This document shows positions 30,100 through 39,839 of a stretch of 64,000 bases of DNA, in pieces (the stretch's first letter is position 1; each line of letters begins with the position of its first letter). The stretch comes from Pseudomonas sp. N040 (GTDB taxonomy: Bacteria > Pseudomonadota > Gammaproteobacteria > Pseudomonadales > Pseudomonadaceae). The position numbers and the translations under genes were made by a program. The notes under the pieces are model-generated. The model saw nothing but the letters and a program-made list of their open reading frames with translations. It was not told the DNA's origin and did not search any database. Where the stretch lies: contig NZ_JADOBE010000002.1 in the NCBI RefSeq assembly GCF_015637705.1, positions 293,454 through 357,453 of the forward strand. The letters run 5' to 3'.

Positions 30100-31296
30100 A
30101 TGAGTCTGTTCTCTGCTGTCGAAATGGCTCCGCGCGACCCCATCCTGGGGCTGAATGAAGCGTTCAATGCCGACACTCGCGCGCACAAGGTCAACCTTGG
30201 CGTGGGCGTCTACTACAACGAACAGGGCCGCATTCCACTGCTGCATGCAGTCGCCGTCGCCGAGAAAGCCCGCGCAGAAGCGCAGACGCCGCGCAGTTAT
30301 CTGCCTATCGAGGGCATCGCCAGCTACGATCAGGCAGTACAGAAACTCCTGTTCGGCGCTGACTCCGCCCTGCTGGCCGAAGGCCGGGTAGTCACCACGC
30401 AGTCGCTCGGTGGCACCGGTGCGCTTAAGGTTGGCGCTGACTTCCTCAAGCGTCTGCTGCCCGATGCAGTGGTTGCGATCAGCGACCCCAGCTGGGAAAA
30501 CCACCGTGCACTGTTCGAGTCAGCCGGGTTTCCGGTACAGAATTACCGCTACTACGATGCACCGTCGCACGGCATCAACCGTGCCGGCCTGCTGGAAGAC
30601 CTGAAAAGCCTCCCCGCCCAATCCATCGTCGTGCTGCATGCCTGCTGCCACAACCCGACAGGCGTGGATCTCGATGCCAACGACTGGCAAGCGGTGCTCG
30701 ATGTCATTCGCGAGCGCGAGCATGTTCCATTCCTCGATATCGCCTACCAGGGATTTGGCGACGGGATCGAGGAGGATGCTGCTGCGGTCAGGCTGTTTGC
30801 CGAGTCCGGCCTGAGTTTCTTCGTTTCCAGTTCGTTCTCCAAGTCCTTCGGACTGTATGGCGAGCGTGTTGGTGCGCTGTCGATCGTCACCGAATCCCGG
30901 GAAGTCGCCACCCGCGTGCTTTCCCAGGTCAAGCGCGTGATCCGCACCAACTATTCCAACCCGCCCACCCACGGTGCCAGCGTGGTCGGGGCCATACTGG
31001 CCAGCGCGGAACTGAAAGCCATGTGGGAGCAGGAATTGGGGCAAATGCGCGAGCGTATTCGCAACATGCGCCTGGCCTTTGTCGCCAGACTGGCCGAGAA
31101 AGGTGCCACTCGGGACTTCAGCTTCGTGACCCGCCAGCGCGGCATGTTTTCCTATTCCGGACTGAACGCCGAACAGGTTGAGCGACTGAAGAACGAGTTC
31201 GGAATCTATGCCGTCGGCACCGGCCGCATCTGCGTAGCCGCCCTGAACGAGAACAATCTGGATGCGGTTACCCAGGCCATAGTCGAGGTAGTCTGA
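30100..31296 (+). CDS. Aromatic/aspartate aminotransferase (class I)
   Basis: A 398-residue cytosolic PLP enzyme of the AspC/TyrB type. It opens MSLFSAVEMAPRDPILGLNE, has the cofactor motif CCHNPTGVDL, and SSSFSKSFGLYGERVGAL with the Schiff-base Lys; the C-terminal Arg (SYSGL... GRICVAA) binds the alpha-carboxylate. Aspartate versus aromatic preference cannot be settled. In P. aeruginosa its homologue (PA3139, from memory) also lies next to tRNA-Asn and a ComEA-like gene, as here. Confidence 0.9.
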   Translation: MSLFSAVEMAPRDPILGLNEAFNADTRAHKVNLGVGVYYNEQGRIPLLHAVAVAEKARAEAQTPRSYLPIEGIASYDQAVQKLLFGADSALLAEGRVVTTQSLGGTGALKVGADFLKRLLPDAVVAISDPSWENHRALFESAGFPVQNYRYYDAPSHGINRAGLLEDLKSLPAQSIVVLHACCHNPTGVDLDANDWQAVLDVIREREHVPFLDIAYQGFGDGIEEDAAAVRLFAESGLSFFVSSSFSKSFGLYGERVGALSIVTESREVATRVLSQVKRVIRTNYSNPPTHGASVVGAILASAELKAMWEQELGQMRERIRNMRLAFVARLAEKGATRDFSFVTRQRGMFSYSGLNAEQVERLKNEFGIYAVGTGRICVAALNENNLDAVTQAIVEVV

Positions 31297-31368
31297 ACCT
31301 GCACAGCAGGATGGACTGCCTGACATGAGCATCCGCGGGAAAGCGGGCTAAAATTCATTCAGGCAATC

Positions 31369-31396
31369 TTGACTTCTTTTTCCCGATCATTAGGAT
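31369..31396 (+). promoter_or_regulatory. Predicted promoter of tRNA-Asn
   Basis: TTGACT at 31369-31374 and TAGGAT at 31391-31396 with 16 nt between; the tRNA begins 13 nt farther on. Confidence 0.55.
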
Positions 31397-31408
31397 GCGC
31401 ATCGAAAT

Positions 31409-31484
31409 TCCGCGATAGCTCAGTCGGTAGAGCAAATGACTGTTAATCATTGGGTCCCTGGTTCGAGTCCAGGTCGCGGAGCCA
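31409..31484 (+). tRNA. tRNA-Asn(GTT)
   Basis: A 76-nt gene, TCCGCGA acceptor stem, anticodon loop CTGTTAA (GTT), T-arm GGTTCGAGTCC and encoded CCA. Its 3' end is copied downstream (31615-31670). Confidence 0.98.
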
Positions 31485-31489
31485 GACTG

Positions 31490-31519
31490 AAAGCCCTCGG
31501 TGCGAACCGGGGGCTTTTG
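31490..31519 (+). terminator. Rho-independent terminator after tRNA-Asn
   Basis: AAAGCCCTCGGT and ACCGGGGGCTTT pair over 12 bp (one G-T) around a GCGA loop and end in TTTT. Confidence 0.85.
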
Positions 31520-31614
31520 CTTTGCCCAGGACTCTCACCAGGGACTGCGTCCCAGGTTATTCGGCCTGCGGCCTCACCCTGCGGGCCGCGCTGAAGCGCG
31601 TTCAGCTGACGCTG

Positions 31615-31670
31615 TCGAGTCCAGGTCGCGGAGCCAGACTGAAAGCCCTCGGTGCGAACCGGGGGCTTTT
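31615..31670 (+). repeat. Duplicate of tRNA-Asn 3' end plus terminator
   Basis: 31615-31670 repeats 31463-31518 base for base: TCGAGTCCAGGTCGCGGAGC through CCA and the whole terminator hairpin. The 96-bp spacer between copies carries a GC-rich palindrome and no gene. This has the form of an attachment-site duplication left by an integrative element, or of a local tandem duplication. Confidence 0.9.
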
Positions 31671-31711
31671 TCTTTGGTTATGTACGCGTTATGGGTTGAA
31701 GACCCGCTTGT

Positions 31712-31776
31712 CGTAGGGTGGGCTTCAGCCCACCGCAACGGGTGCAAGACATTGGTGGGCTAAAGCCCACCCTACG
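31712..31776. repeat. REP-like inverted repeat (GTAGGGTGGGC)
   Basis: CGTAGGGTGGGCTTCAGCC at 31712-31730 (extending CACC) faces GGTGGGCTAAAGCCCACCCT ending at 31776. Each arm is itself a hairpin. It is a common extragenic element; between it and the ComEA gene (31777-31904) nothing else is seen. Confidence 0.75.
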
Positions 31777-31904
31777 CGGGAAAAAGCACGTTCAACCACT
31801 AACGCAGACATTGCTTTTTCTTTGCACGGGATTCCTACCGCTGCGGCCGCCCAAAATAAAACTGGCTGCCACACGGCAGCCAGCTTCCTACACTTGCACG
31901 ATAC

Positions 31905-32246
31905 TCAGTTGATGCTTAGCCGGTCGCGATTCTTGTCCAGCGTGGCCGCTCCGATCCCCTTGACCTCCAGCAACTCATCCACCGAACTGAACGGGCCATT
32001 GGCCGCCCGGTATTCAACGATCGCCTTGGCCTTGACCGCGCCCACGCCAATCAACTCGCGTTCCAGCGTGGCCTCATCGGCCGTATTCAGATTGACCACA
32101 CCGGCCTGGGCGGCAGCCGGTGCTTGTGCCGGCTGCACCGACTCGGTGCTGGCAGCTTGCGCGGCGCTGCCAGTCGCAGCAGTGGCTGCAACAGAAACAC
32201 CCGACAGAAGGGAACAAAGCAGGTAAGCGAATGCGAATTTACGCAT
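31905..32246 (-). CDS. ComEA-family helix-hairpin-helix DNA-binding protein
   Basis: A 113-residue exported protein: signal peptide (about 1-24), an Ala/Gln-rich linker, then a double helix-hairpin-helix domain (about 50-113; VVNLNTADEATLERELIGVG and ELLEVKGIGAATL). ComEA domains bind DNA without sequence preference, in competence. ATG 32246 follows GGAG by 9 nt. It lies between tRNA-Asn and rmlC on the opposite strand to the tRNA. Confidence 0.85.
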   Translation of the reverse strand: MRKFAFAYLLCSLLSGVSVAATAATGSAAQAASTESVQPAQAPAAAQAGVVNLNTADEATLERELIGVGAVKAKAIVEYRAANGPFSSVDELLEVKGIGAATLDKNRDRLSIN

Positions 32247-32386
32247 GATCAACACTCCATGTTATTGAGGACGCACGTTATTCCATGACCGTGCAGATTC
32301 CAAAATAGCCGGAGTTTCGAGACTGTCAAACTGGTCCGGGAAAAAGGAGTTTCTCGGTACGCCTGTTGCGCAACCCTCCCCTTTTG

Positions 32387-32935
32387 CTATCCAGGAAAGA
32401 GTGCCGCTTCCCGATCTTTCTGATTGATGACCAGGGGTTCCATTTCCGGCCACTTGATCGCCAGTGTCGGATCGTTCCAGCGCATTGCTGCCTCGCAATC
32501 CTTGGCATAGTAATCGGTGGTTTTGTAAAGAAAATGCGTGTTGTCTTCCAGGGCCAGGAATCCATGGGCAAAACCTTCCGGCACCCACAACATCTTCTGA
32601 TTGCGACTGTTCAGCTCCAGACCAACCCACTGACCATAAGTCGCCGATTCCTTGCGGATATCCACCGCCACATCAAAGGCAGCCCCCTGGATAACGCGCA
32701 CCAGCTTACCCTGGGCATGCGGCGGTAACTGGTAGTGCAGGCCGCGCAGTACGCCCTTTTTCGAACAGGAGTGATTGTCTTGCACGAATGGACGAGGAAC
32801 GGGCAAGCCGAGGTTTTGCAATCCTGCATGGAACCGTTGCTCGTTGAAGCTTTCCATAAACCAGCCGCGATCATCTTCGAACACTTGCGGTTCGATGATT
32901 ACCACATCAGGAATAGTGGTTTGTATCAGCTTCAT
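32387..32935 (-). CDS. rmlC: dTDP-4-dehydrorhamnose 3,5-epimerase
   Basis: A 182-residue cupin-type epimerase, third step of dTDP-L-rhamnose synthesis. [20 protein letters not shown] contains the catalytic His, and SYGQWVG-like substrate contacts and YKTTDYY with the catalytic Tyr follow. Its ATG at 32935 overlaps the rmlA stop (ATGA). Last gene of rmlBDAC. Confidence 0.95.
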   Translation of the reverse strand: MKLIQTTIPDVVIIEPQVFEDDRGWFMESFNEQRFHAGLQNLGLPVPRPFVQDNHSCSKKGVLRGLHYQLPPHAQGKLVRVIQGAAFDVAVDIRKESATYGQWVGLELNSRNQKMLWVPEGFAHGFLALEDNTHFLYKTTDYYAKDCEAAMRWNDPTLAIKWPEMEPLVINQKDREAALFPG

Positions 32936-33813
32936 ACCATCGTCCCCTTGAGTAATCCCAGCAGGTACTGGCCATAGCCAGTCTTCTTCAGCCGCTCGGC
33001 CTGCTCCTTGACCTGCGCCGCACTGAGCCAGCCATTGTGGTAGGCGATCTCTTCCAGGCAAGCGACCTTGAGGCCCTGCCGCTGCTCGATGGTATGCACA
33101 AAATGGCTGGCTTCGAGCAAGGACTCGTGAGTGCCGGTATCCAGCCAGGCGAAGCCACGCCCGAGCATTTCCACATTGAGGTTTTGCTCTTCCAGATAGA
33201 CGCGGTTGACGTCGGTGATTTCCAGTTCGCCACGCTCGGAGGGTTTGATGCCTTTGGCGATTGCAACCACACGATTATCGTAGAAGTACAGCCCGGTGAC
33301 GGCGTAGTTCGACTTTGGCCTGGCCGGTTTCTCTTCGATGCTGATTGCCCGCCCGCTGGCATCGAACTCGACCACGCCGAAACGCTCGGGGTCCGACACA
33401 TGGTAGCCAAACACCGTGGCCCCCTGCTCACGGGCATTGGCGGCCTTGAGATTGGCGGAAAAATTCTGGCCGTAGAAGATGTTGTCACCGAGGATCAGGC
33501 AGCAGTTATCCTCGCCAATGAACTCTTCGCCGATGATGAAGGCTTGCGCCAGGCCATCCGGCGAGGGCTGCTCGGCATAACTCAGCCGGATGCCGAACTG
33601 GCTGCCATCCCCCAGCAGCTTCTGGAAGTTGGGCAGGTCTTCCGGCGTTGAAATCACCAGAATCTCTTGAATGCCGGCCAGCATCAGCACGGACAGCGGG
33701 TAATAGATCATCGGCTTGTCGTAGATCGGCAGCAGCTGCTTGGACACGCCAAGAGTGATCGGGTGCAGCCGGGTGCCGGAACCGCCGGCGAGGATGATGC
33801 CTTTGCGCTTCAT
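32932..33813 (-). CDS. rmlA: Glucose-1-phosphate thymidylyltransferase
   Basis: A 293-residue nucleotidyltransferase making dTDP-glucose. [20 protein letters not shown] (about 9-28) is the nucleotide-binding signature; ILGDNIFYG carries the metal-binding Asp. Starts directly after the rmlD stop. Short-form RmlA, feedback-inhibited by dTDP-rhamnose in relatives. Confidence 0.96.
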   Translation of the reverse strand: MKRKGIILAGGSGTRLHPITLGVSKQLLPIYDKPMIYYPLSVLMLAGIQEILVISTPEDLPNFQKLLGDGSQFGIRLSYAEQPSPDGLAQAFIIGEEFIGEDNCCLILGDNIFYGQNFSANLKAANAREQGATVFGYHVSDPERFGVVEFDASGRAISIEEKPARPKSNYAVTGLYFYDNRVVAIAKGIKPSERGELEITDVNRVYLEEQNLNVEMLGRGFAWLDTGTHESLLEASHFVHTIEQRQGLKVACLEEIAYHNGWLSAAQVKEQAERLKKTGYGQYLLGLLKGTMV

Positions 33814-34707
33814 TCAGTTTCCTTGCAGTTCATTGAGCATGCGTACCACGCCCGCCTGCCAGTCGGGCAGCTGCAGGTCGAATGCACCACACAGTTTATG
33901 GCAATCGAGCCGCGAGTTCAGCGGACGCGGGGCCGGGGTTGGGTAATCGCTGCTTGGGATCGCGGCAATGGCCCTGACCGCCAGTTCCCGGCCAGCCTGC
34001 CGGGCCTGGTCGATGACGAAGGCCGCATAGCCGTGCCAGGAAACCTCGCCGGCCGCCGCCAGATGATAGAGACCGGCAGCTTGCGGATTGCCCCGCGCCG
34101 TGCGCAGGGCGTGCGCGGTGACATCGGCGATCAGCTCGGCACCGGTAGGCGCGCCGAACTGGTCGGCGATCACGCTTAACTGCTCGCGCTCGGTCGCCAG
34201 GCGCAACATGGTCTTGGCAAAGTTGCCACCGCGCGCAGCATAGACCCAGCTGGTGCGAAAAATCAGGTGCTGGCAGCCGCTCTGCGCAATGGCCTGCTCG
34301 CCGTGCAGCTTGCTCAGGCCATAGTGATTGAGCGGTGCGGGCTGGTCGGTTTCCCGCCACGGCTGGTTGCCGCTGCCATCGAAGACATAGTCGGTAGAGT
34401 AATGCACCAGCCAGCCACCGCATTGCTGCATTTCCTCAGCCATTACCCGCGGGGCCCCGGCGTTGACCTGCTCCGCCAGTTCCGGCTGGCTTTGCGCCTT
34501 GTCCACGGCTGTGTAGGCGGCGGCATTGACGATGACGTCCGGCTGGACACTGCGAATGGTCTGGCGCAAGCGCTCGAGATCGGCCAGGTCCCCGCACAGG
34601 CCCGCCGCACCCTGGCGATCCAGTGCAACCAATTCCCCAAGCGGCGCCAGCGCCCGCTGCAATTCCCAGCCGACCTGGCCGTTCTTGCCCAGCAGGAGAA
34701 TTTTCAT
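33814..34707 (-). CDS. rmlD: dTDP-4-dehydrorhamnose reductase
   Basis: A 297-residue short-chain reductase finishing dTDP-L-rhamnose. [19 protein letters not shown] gives the NADPH loop; the catalytic triad is in STDYVFDG with Tyr/Lys of YGLSKLHGE. The start at 34707 overlaps the rmlB stop (ATGA); an in-frame ATG at 34803 lies inside rmlB. Confidence 0.95.
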   Translation of the reverse strand: MKILLLGKNGQVGWELQRALAPLGELVALDRQGAAGLCGDLADLERLRQTIRSVQPDVIVNAAAYTAVDKAQSQPELAEQVNAGAPRVMAEEMQQCGGWLVHYSTDYVFDGSGNQPWRETDQPAPLNHYGLSKLHGEQAIAQSGCQHLIFRTSWVYAARGGNFAKTMLRLATEREQLSVIADQFGAPTGAELIADVTAHALRTARGNPQAAGLYHLAAAGEVSWHGYAAFVIDQARQAGRELAVRAIAAIPSSDYPTPAPRPLNSRLDCHKLCGAFDLQLPDWQAGVVRMLNELQGN

Positions 34708-35780
34708 GGCTTCGCACTGCGCCCGGCATAGTGCTTGTCCAGCCACTGCTGGTAGGCACCACTCTTGACGTGAGCGACCCAGTCGGGATTGTCCAGATAC
34801 CACTCGACCGTCTTGCGGATGCCCGACTCGAAGGTCTCCTGCGGCACCCAGCCCAGCTCGCGCTGGATCTTCGAGGCATCGATCGCGTAGCGCAGGTCGT
34901 GGCCCGGGCGATCCTGCACGTGGGTGATCTGCACCCGGTAGGAGTTACCGTCAGCCCGCGGGCGCAGTTCATCCAGCAGGTCGCACAGCGTGTGCACCAC
35001 CTGGATATTCTGTTTTTCGTTGTGCCCGCCGATGTTGTAGGTCTCGCCGACCGCCCCCTCGGTGACCACCCGGTACAGCGCGCGGGCATGATCCTCCACA
35101 TACAGCCAGTCACGCACCTGATCGCCCTTGCCATAGACCGGCAAAGGCTTGCCCTCCAGCGCATTGAGAATCACCAGCGGGATCAGCTTTTCCGGGAAAT
35201 GGCAGGGACCGTAGTTGTTCGAACAGTTGGTGACCAGCGTCGGCAGGCCATAGGTGCGCAGCCAGGCCCGCACCAGGTGGTCGGAGCTTGCCTTGCTGGC
35301 CGAATACGGTGAACTGGGCGCATAGGGCGTGGTCTCGGTGAACAGCTCTTCCGGACCATGCAGGTCGCCATACACCTCGTCGGTGGAGATATGGTGGAAG
35401 CGAAACGCTGATTTGCGGCCATCATCCAGCCCAAGCCAATACTGGCGGGCCGCCTCCAGCAAGGTATAGGTACCAACGATATTGGTCTCGATGAACGCCG
35501 CCGGACCATCGATCGAGCGATCGACATGGGATTCGGCCGCCAGGTGCATGATCCGGTCCGGCTGATGCTGGGCAAATACCCGGTCCAGCTCCGGACGATT
35601 ACAGATGTCCACATGTTCGAAGGCATAGCGCTGGCTATCACTTACACCCGCCAGCGACTCCAGGTTACCGGCGTAGGTCAGCTTGTCCAGATTGACCACG
35701 CTGTCGGCGGTATTGCCGATGATGTGACGAACAACGGCCGAGCCGATAAAGCCGGCGCCGCCAGTAACTAGAATTTTCAT
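34704..35780 (-). CDS. rmlB: dTDP-glucose 4,6-dehydratase
   Basis: A 358-residue SDR dehydratase giving dTDP-4-keto-6-deoxyglucose, the branch point to rhamnose and amino-dideoxyhexoses. [12 protein letters not shown] (NAD loop), [15 protein letters not shown], the DEVYGDL active site and YSASKASSD are intact. First gene of the four-gene, overlapping operon. Confidence 0.97.
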   Translation of the reverse strand: MKILVTGGAGFIGSAVVRHIIGNTADSVVNLDKLTYAGNLESLAGVSDSQRYAFEHVDICNRPELDRVFAQHQPDRIMHLAAESHVDRSIDGPAAFIETNIVGTYTLLEAARQYWLGLDDGRKSAFRFHHISTDEVYGDLHGPEELFTETTPYAPSSPYSASKASSDHLVRAWLRTYGLPTLVTNCSNNYGPCHFPEKLIPLVILNALEGKPLPVYGKGDQVRDWLYVEDHARALYRVVTEGAVGETYNIGGHNEKQNIQVVHTLCDLLDELRPRADGNSYRVQITHVQDRPGHDLRYAIDASKIQRELGWVPQETFESGIRKTVEWYLDNPDWVAHVKSGAYQQWLDKHYAGRSAKP

Positions 35781-35828
35781 CCCGAAGTCCTGCTTACCCT
35801 GGGTACTGAATTGAACACCACCGCGGTG

Positions 35829-37154
35829 CTACTCCGCTGCCGGTAGCTTGCGCTTGAACGGCGCCAGACCATCGGCGCTGATCAGCTTGGAGGGTTGTTT
35901 GCGCTTGGCCGCAGTCTTGGCCGAAGGCTTCTTGGTAGCGCCCTTCTGCTCGGCAGTCTTTTTCTTCTTGACCCCGACCGCCTTGCCGGAAGCCTTCAGA
36001 TTCTTCGGCCCCTGATAGGTGCCCTTGAGTTCCTTGATCACCCGGCGCTCGAAGCGCTGCTTGAGGTAGCGCTCGACACTCGACATCAGGCTCCAGTCGG
36101 TATGGCAGATCAGCGAAATCGCCAGGCCGTCACCCCCGGCACGACCGGTGCGGCCGATACGGTGCACGTACTCGTCACCGGAACGCGGCATGTCGAAGTT
36201 GATCACCAGATCCAGGCCGTCCACATCCAGCCCGCGCGCCGCGACGTCGGTAGCCACCAGCACCCGGCTACCGCCAGTACGGAAACGTTCAATTGCAATC
36301 TTGCGGTCTTTCTGATCCTTGTCGCCGTGCAGCACGAAGGCTTTTACTTCCGCAGCCACCAGACGCCCGTAAAGACGGTCAGCCTGGGTGCGCGTATTGG
36401 TGAAGATAATGGCTTTCTGGAAGGTTTCATTGGCCAGCAACCACTGCACCAGGCGTTCTTTGTGCGTCAGGTCGTCAGCCGTAATGATCTGCTGACGTGT
36501 GCCCTCACTGAGGTCACTCACTGCATTCAACTTGAGGTGCAATGGATTGCGCAAGACCTTGCCAACCACCTCGCGCAGGCCGTTGCCGCCACTGGTGGCG
36601 GAGAACAGCAGGGTCTGCTGGCGGTTGACGCACTCCGCGGTGAGCCGCTCGATGTCCTCGGCGAAGCCCATGTCCAGCATGCGGTCGGCCTCATCCAGCA
36701 CCAGCAACTCGACTTCCTTGAGGTTCAGCGTAGCGGCATTCAGGTGCTCGATCAGCCGCCCCGGCGTGCCGATCAGCACATCCGGAACCTTGCGCAGCAT
36801 GGCACCCTGGACCTTGAAGTCCTCACCACCGGTAATCAGCCCGGACTTGATGAAGGTGAACTGAGCGAAACGCTCCACCTCGCGCAGGGTCTGCTGGGCC
36901 AGTTCGCGGGTCGGCAGCAGGATCAGTGCACGGATGCGCACACGCTGCTGAGATGCGCCATCGCCGAGCAGGCGATTGAGCATTGGCAGCACAAAGGCCG
37001 CCGTCTTGCCGCTACCGGTCTGCGCGGTGACCCGCAGGTCACGGCCTTCCAGCGCCGGTGGAATGGCTGCCAGCTGCACGGGAGTCGGCTCGGTAAAGTT
37101 CTGCTCGGCCACGGCCTTGAGCAGACGTTCGTGCAGGGCGAATTGGGAAAACAC
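35829..37154 (-). CDS. DEAD-box RNA helicase (SrmB/RhlE type)
   Basis: A 441-residue ATP-dependent RNA helicase. Motifs in order: Q motif near FTEPTPVQ (20-27), AQTGSGKT (44-51), PTRELAQQ, TPGRL, DEAD, SATSGG, and HRIGRTGRAG; the last 70 residues are Lys-rich for RNA binding. The start is a GTG at 37154 with GAGG 8 nt upstream. Likely role in ribosome assembly or mRNA turnover, by family. Confidence 0.9.
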   Translation of the reverse strand: MFSQFALHERLLKAVAEQNFTEPTPVQLAAIPPALEGRDLRVTAQTGSGKTAAFVLPMLNRLLGDGASQQRVRIRALILLPTRELAQQTLREVERFAQFTFIKSGLITGGEDFKVQGAMLRKVPDVLIGTPGRLIEHLNAATLNLKEVELLVLDEADRMLDMGFAEDIERLTAECVNRQQTLLFSATSGGNGLREVVGKVLRNPLHLKLNAVSDLSEGTRQQIITADDLTHKERLVQWLLANETFQKAIIFTNTRTQADRLYGRLVAAEVKAFVLHGDKDQKDRKIAIERFRTGGSRVLVATDVAARGLDVDGLDLVINFDMPRSGDEYVHRIGRTGRAGGDGLAISLICHTDWSLMSSVERYLKQRFERRVIKELKGTYQGPKNLKASGKAVGVKKKKTAEQKGATKKPSAKTAAKRKQPSKLISADGLAPFKRKLPAAE

Positions 37155-37343
37155 GGGGATACCTCGATGAAAATCAGCAAATCAGGTGCATAGGTTACCG
37201 TCTGCCGGCCCGAACTGCCGAATTTCTTGTACGCGCTCGCCTGATCCGGCAGAAGCCCCAGGAGCATTTCTTCATTGATCCATGACAGGAAAACCCTCCC
37301 TGGAGGCTTGCACAATCAGACGAGAACGCCACAAGGATTCTCC

Positions 37344-39068
37344 ATGCCCCCAGTCATCAATAATCGCGGCGAACTGCTGGATTACCTGAAGCATCGTCGC
37401 CCGCTGACCGACTGCAATCAAAGCCTGGGCATGCTCCTGCTGGAAAGCGGGGATATCAGCCTCGAGCAGTTGCAGCAGGCCCTGACCCATCAGCACAGCC
37501 ACCCTAGCCGGGCGCGGCTGGGCCAGACCCTGATCGAGCTCGGCATGCTCAGCCGCGAACGCTTGAGCCAGACGCTGGCCGAGCAACTGGGCATTCCGCA
37601 CATCAGCCTGGAGCAGTTTGACCTGGACCCTGCCTGCACCCGGCTCTTGCCGGAAAGCCTTGCCCGGCATTACCAGGTCGTGAGCCTGTTGCTGGATGGC
37701 GAGCGCCTGGTGGTGGCCACCACCGACCCGACCGATCAGGACCTGCAACACCTGCTCGGCTTTGCCACCGGCAAGACCATTGAACTGGTGCAGGCCCGGG
37801 CCAGCGAAATCGAGCAGGCCATCAATCGCACCTTTGCCAACTCCACCGTGGAGGACTTGCCGGAGAACGAAACAGGCGAAGTTCCGCTCAGCGTGGACGA
37901 GATGAAGCTGCTGGCCGAAGACCGACCAACGGTGCGTTTCGTCGACAACCTGCTGGAGGAGGCCATCAGCCGGCGCGCTTCGGATATCCACCTGCGTCCC
38001 GGCGAGCATGACGTCAGCGTACTGTTGCGCGTCGACGGCCGGCTGCAGGAACTCCGCCGGATCAAGCGCGGCCATCTGTCTGCCATTGTCAGCCGGATCA
38101 AGATCATCGGTGGCATGAATATCGCTGAACACCGCCTGCCGCAGGATGGCCGGCACATGGTGCGCACCGCCGAACGCAGCATTGACCTGCGCCTGTCGAT
38201 CATGCCGACCGTCCACGGCGAGAGCGTGGTGATCCGCGTGCTCGACACCAGCCAGAGCCTCAAGGGCCTCGACCAGATCGGCTTCAATGCGCAAGACGTG
38301 GCGCGCTTCCGCAACCTGATCAGCCACAACCAGGGCATCATCCTGGTCACCGGCCCTACCGGCTCCGGCAAGAGCACCACGCTGTATGCCGCACTGAACA
38401 GCATCAAGGCGACCGGGGTGAACATCATCACCGTGGAAGACCCGGTGGAGTACCAGATCGACGGCATCCGCCAGATCCAGGTCAAGCCGCAAATCGGCTA
38501 CACCTTCGCCCGCGCCCTGCGCCACATCCTGCGGCATGACCCGGACGTGATCATGGTCGGCGAGGTGCGCGACCAGGAAACCGCGCTGATGGCCACCGAA
38601 AGCGCCCTCACCGGCCACCTGGTGCTGAGCACCCTGCACACCAACAGCGCGGCCACCACCGTGACCCGCCTGCTGGAGATCGGCATCGCGCCCTACCTGC
38701 TCAACGCCAGCCTGCTCGGCGTGCTTGCCCAGCGCCTGGTGCGACGCAACTGCCCGCACTGCCTGAAGCAGGAGCTGGTTCCCGGGCACGTTCGCCAAGC
38801 CCTTGGGCTGACTGCCGATGAGCGTTTCTATGTCGGCAGCGGCTGTTCGCGGTGCCATGGCAGTGGCGTGGTCGGGCGCGTGGCCGCCTACGAATTATTG
38901 GAAGTCACCCCGGCACTGCGGGTGCTGATCGAACCCTCGGTTTCAGCGCAAAAGATCGAGCAGCAAGCCATCGCCGACGGAATGCGCCCATTAACGCAAA
39001 GTGCCCTGCAACTTGCGCGGGAAACAACGGTCTCATTGGCTGAGGTATATCGCGTACGGCTGGAGTAA
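37344..39068 (+). CDS. GspE/PilB-type ATPase with MshEN c-di-GMP-binding domain
   Basis: A 574-residue type II secretion/type IV pilus ATPase. The N-terminal MshEN domain shows two 24-residue motifs, 27-50 (SLGMLLLESG...LTHQ) and 58-81 (RLGQTLIELG...LAEQ), which bind c-di-GMP in MshE-type proteins. Then Walker A GPTGSGKST (337-345), Walker B IMVGEVRDQETA, and the zinc site NCPHCLK ... GCSRCHGSG. AAGGA precedes ATG 37344. No secretin, pseudopilin or inner-membrane gene is adjacent, so its machine is elsewhere. Confidence 0.9.
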   Translation: MPPVINNRGELLDYLKHRRPLTDCNQSLGMLLLESGDISLEQLQQALTHQHSHPSRARLGQTLIELGMLSRERLSQTLAEQLGIPHISLEQFDLDPACTRLLPESLARHYQVVSLLLDGERLVVATTDPTDQDLQHLLGFATGKTIELVQARASEIEQAINRTFANSTVEDLPENETGEVPLSVDEMKLLAEDRPTVRFVDNLLEEAISRRASDIHLRPGEHDVSVLLRVDGRLQELRRIKRGHLSAIVSRIKIIGGMNIAEHRLPQDGRHMVRTAERSIDLRLSIMPTVHGESVVIRVLDTSQSLKGLDQIGFNAQDVARFRNLISHNQGIILVTGPTGSGKSTTLYAALNSIKATGVNIITVEDPVEYQIDGIRQIQVKPQIGYTFARALRHILRHDPDVIMVGEVRDQETALMATESALTGHLVLSTLHTNSAATTVTRLLEIGIAPYLLNASLLGVLAQRLVRRNCPHCLKQELVPGHVRQALGLTADERFYVGSGCSRCHGSGVVGRVAAYELLEVTPALRVLIEPSVSAQKIEQQAIADGMRPLTQSALQLARETTVSLAEVYRVRLE

Positions 39069-39111
39069 AGTTACTGCTGTAGGCAACCCTGCAAACCCAA
39101 GGAGAATTTAC

Positions 39112-39630
39112 ATGCCCAGATTTCCCATCGCCCTGCTTACCGCAGTTTTTCTGATCGGCGGCCAGAGTGCCCTGGCTGACGCGAACAAGCAGAAGAACAC
39201 CAGCGGCCAAGGCCAAGGCGGCCAGCAGCAGAGCAAAGGCAAAAGCGGCGGCCAATCGCAGAAAGGCAACCAGCAAGGCGGCAGCTATGACCAGGATGAC
39301 GACGACTACTCCGGCAGCCAGAACAAAGGCAAGCACAAGAATGGCAACTACGAGCAGGACTACGACGAAGACTATTCGGAGATCCAGCGTGCCTACCGGG
39401 AAAACAAGGGCAAGGGCGTTGGCAATCAAGGTCTGCCGCCCGGTATCAGCAAGAACCTCCAGCGCGGCAAGCCGCTGCCACCGGGGATTGCCAAGCGCTT
39501 CAACTCCGACATCGAACGCCAGCTGCCCTACTACCCTGGTCGTGAATGGCGGCAAGTCGGCACTGATGCCGTACTGATCGACAGCTCGACCCAGGTGGTC
39601 CAGGAAGTGATGCGCGGCGTCCTGCAATAA
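39112..39630 (+). CDS. CigR-like exported protein
   Basis: A 172-residue protein with a signal peptide (about 1-23), a low-complexity Gln/Gly/Ser/Lys region with Asp clusters (24-90) and a conserved C-terminal part, LPPGISKNLQRGKPLPPGIA followed by a YYPGREWRQVGTDAVLIDSS segment. The C-terminal pattern resembles the CigR (anti-virulence regulator) family and RcnB-like proteins. AAGGAG lies before ATG 39112. It follows the ATPase gene by 43 bp and may share its transcript. Confidence 0.7.
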   Translation: MPRFPIALLTAVFLIGGQSALADANKQKNTSGQGQGGQQQSKGKSGGQSQKGNQQGGSYDQDDDDYSGSQNKGKHKNGNYEQDYDEDYSEIQRAYRENKGKGVGNQGLPPGISKNLQRGKPLPPGIAKRFNSDIERQLPYYPGREWRQVGTDAVLIDSSTQVVQEVMRGVLQ

Positions 39631-39635
39631 CAGGC

Positions 39636-39740
39636 CGTTGAAAAATGTAGGCTGGCCCGCAGGGCGAGCGTAGCGAGTCAAGCAGGCGAGAAAGCGCAGT
39701 TTACAAGTGGTAAATGAGCATTTCGAGCCTGTTTTCAACG
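39636..39740. repeat. MITE-like element with 9-bp terminal inverted repeats
   Basis: CGTTGAAAA at 39636-39644 and TTTTCAACG at 39732-39740 bound a 105-bp unit containing GTAGGCTGG, GCGAGCGTAGCGAG and TTTACAAGTGGTAAA. I recall closely related units scattered in Pseudomonas intergenic regions. It lies between two convergent genes. Confidence 0.7.
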
Positions 39741-39839
39741 CCCCCTTTCTTTAATCAAGAGGGGCAACGCAGGTAGTTTTTCAGCGGCCTGATAATCCGG
39801 CAAGCCGCACCCCCTGAGCGCTCGCTCTCCAGCGGCCGC

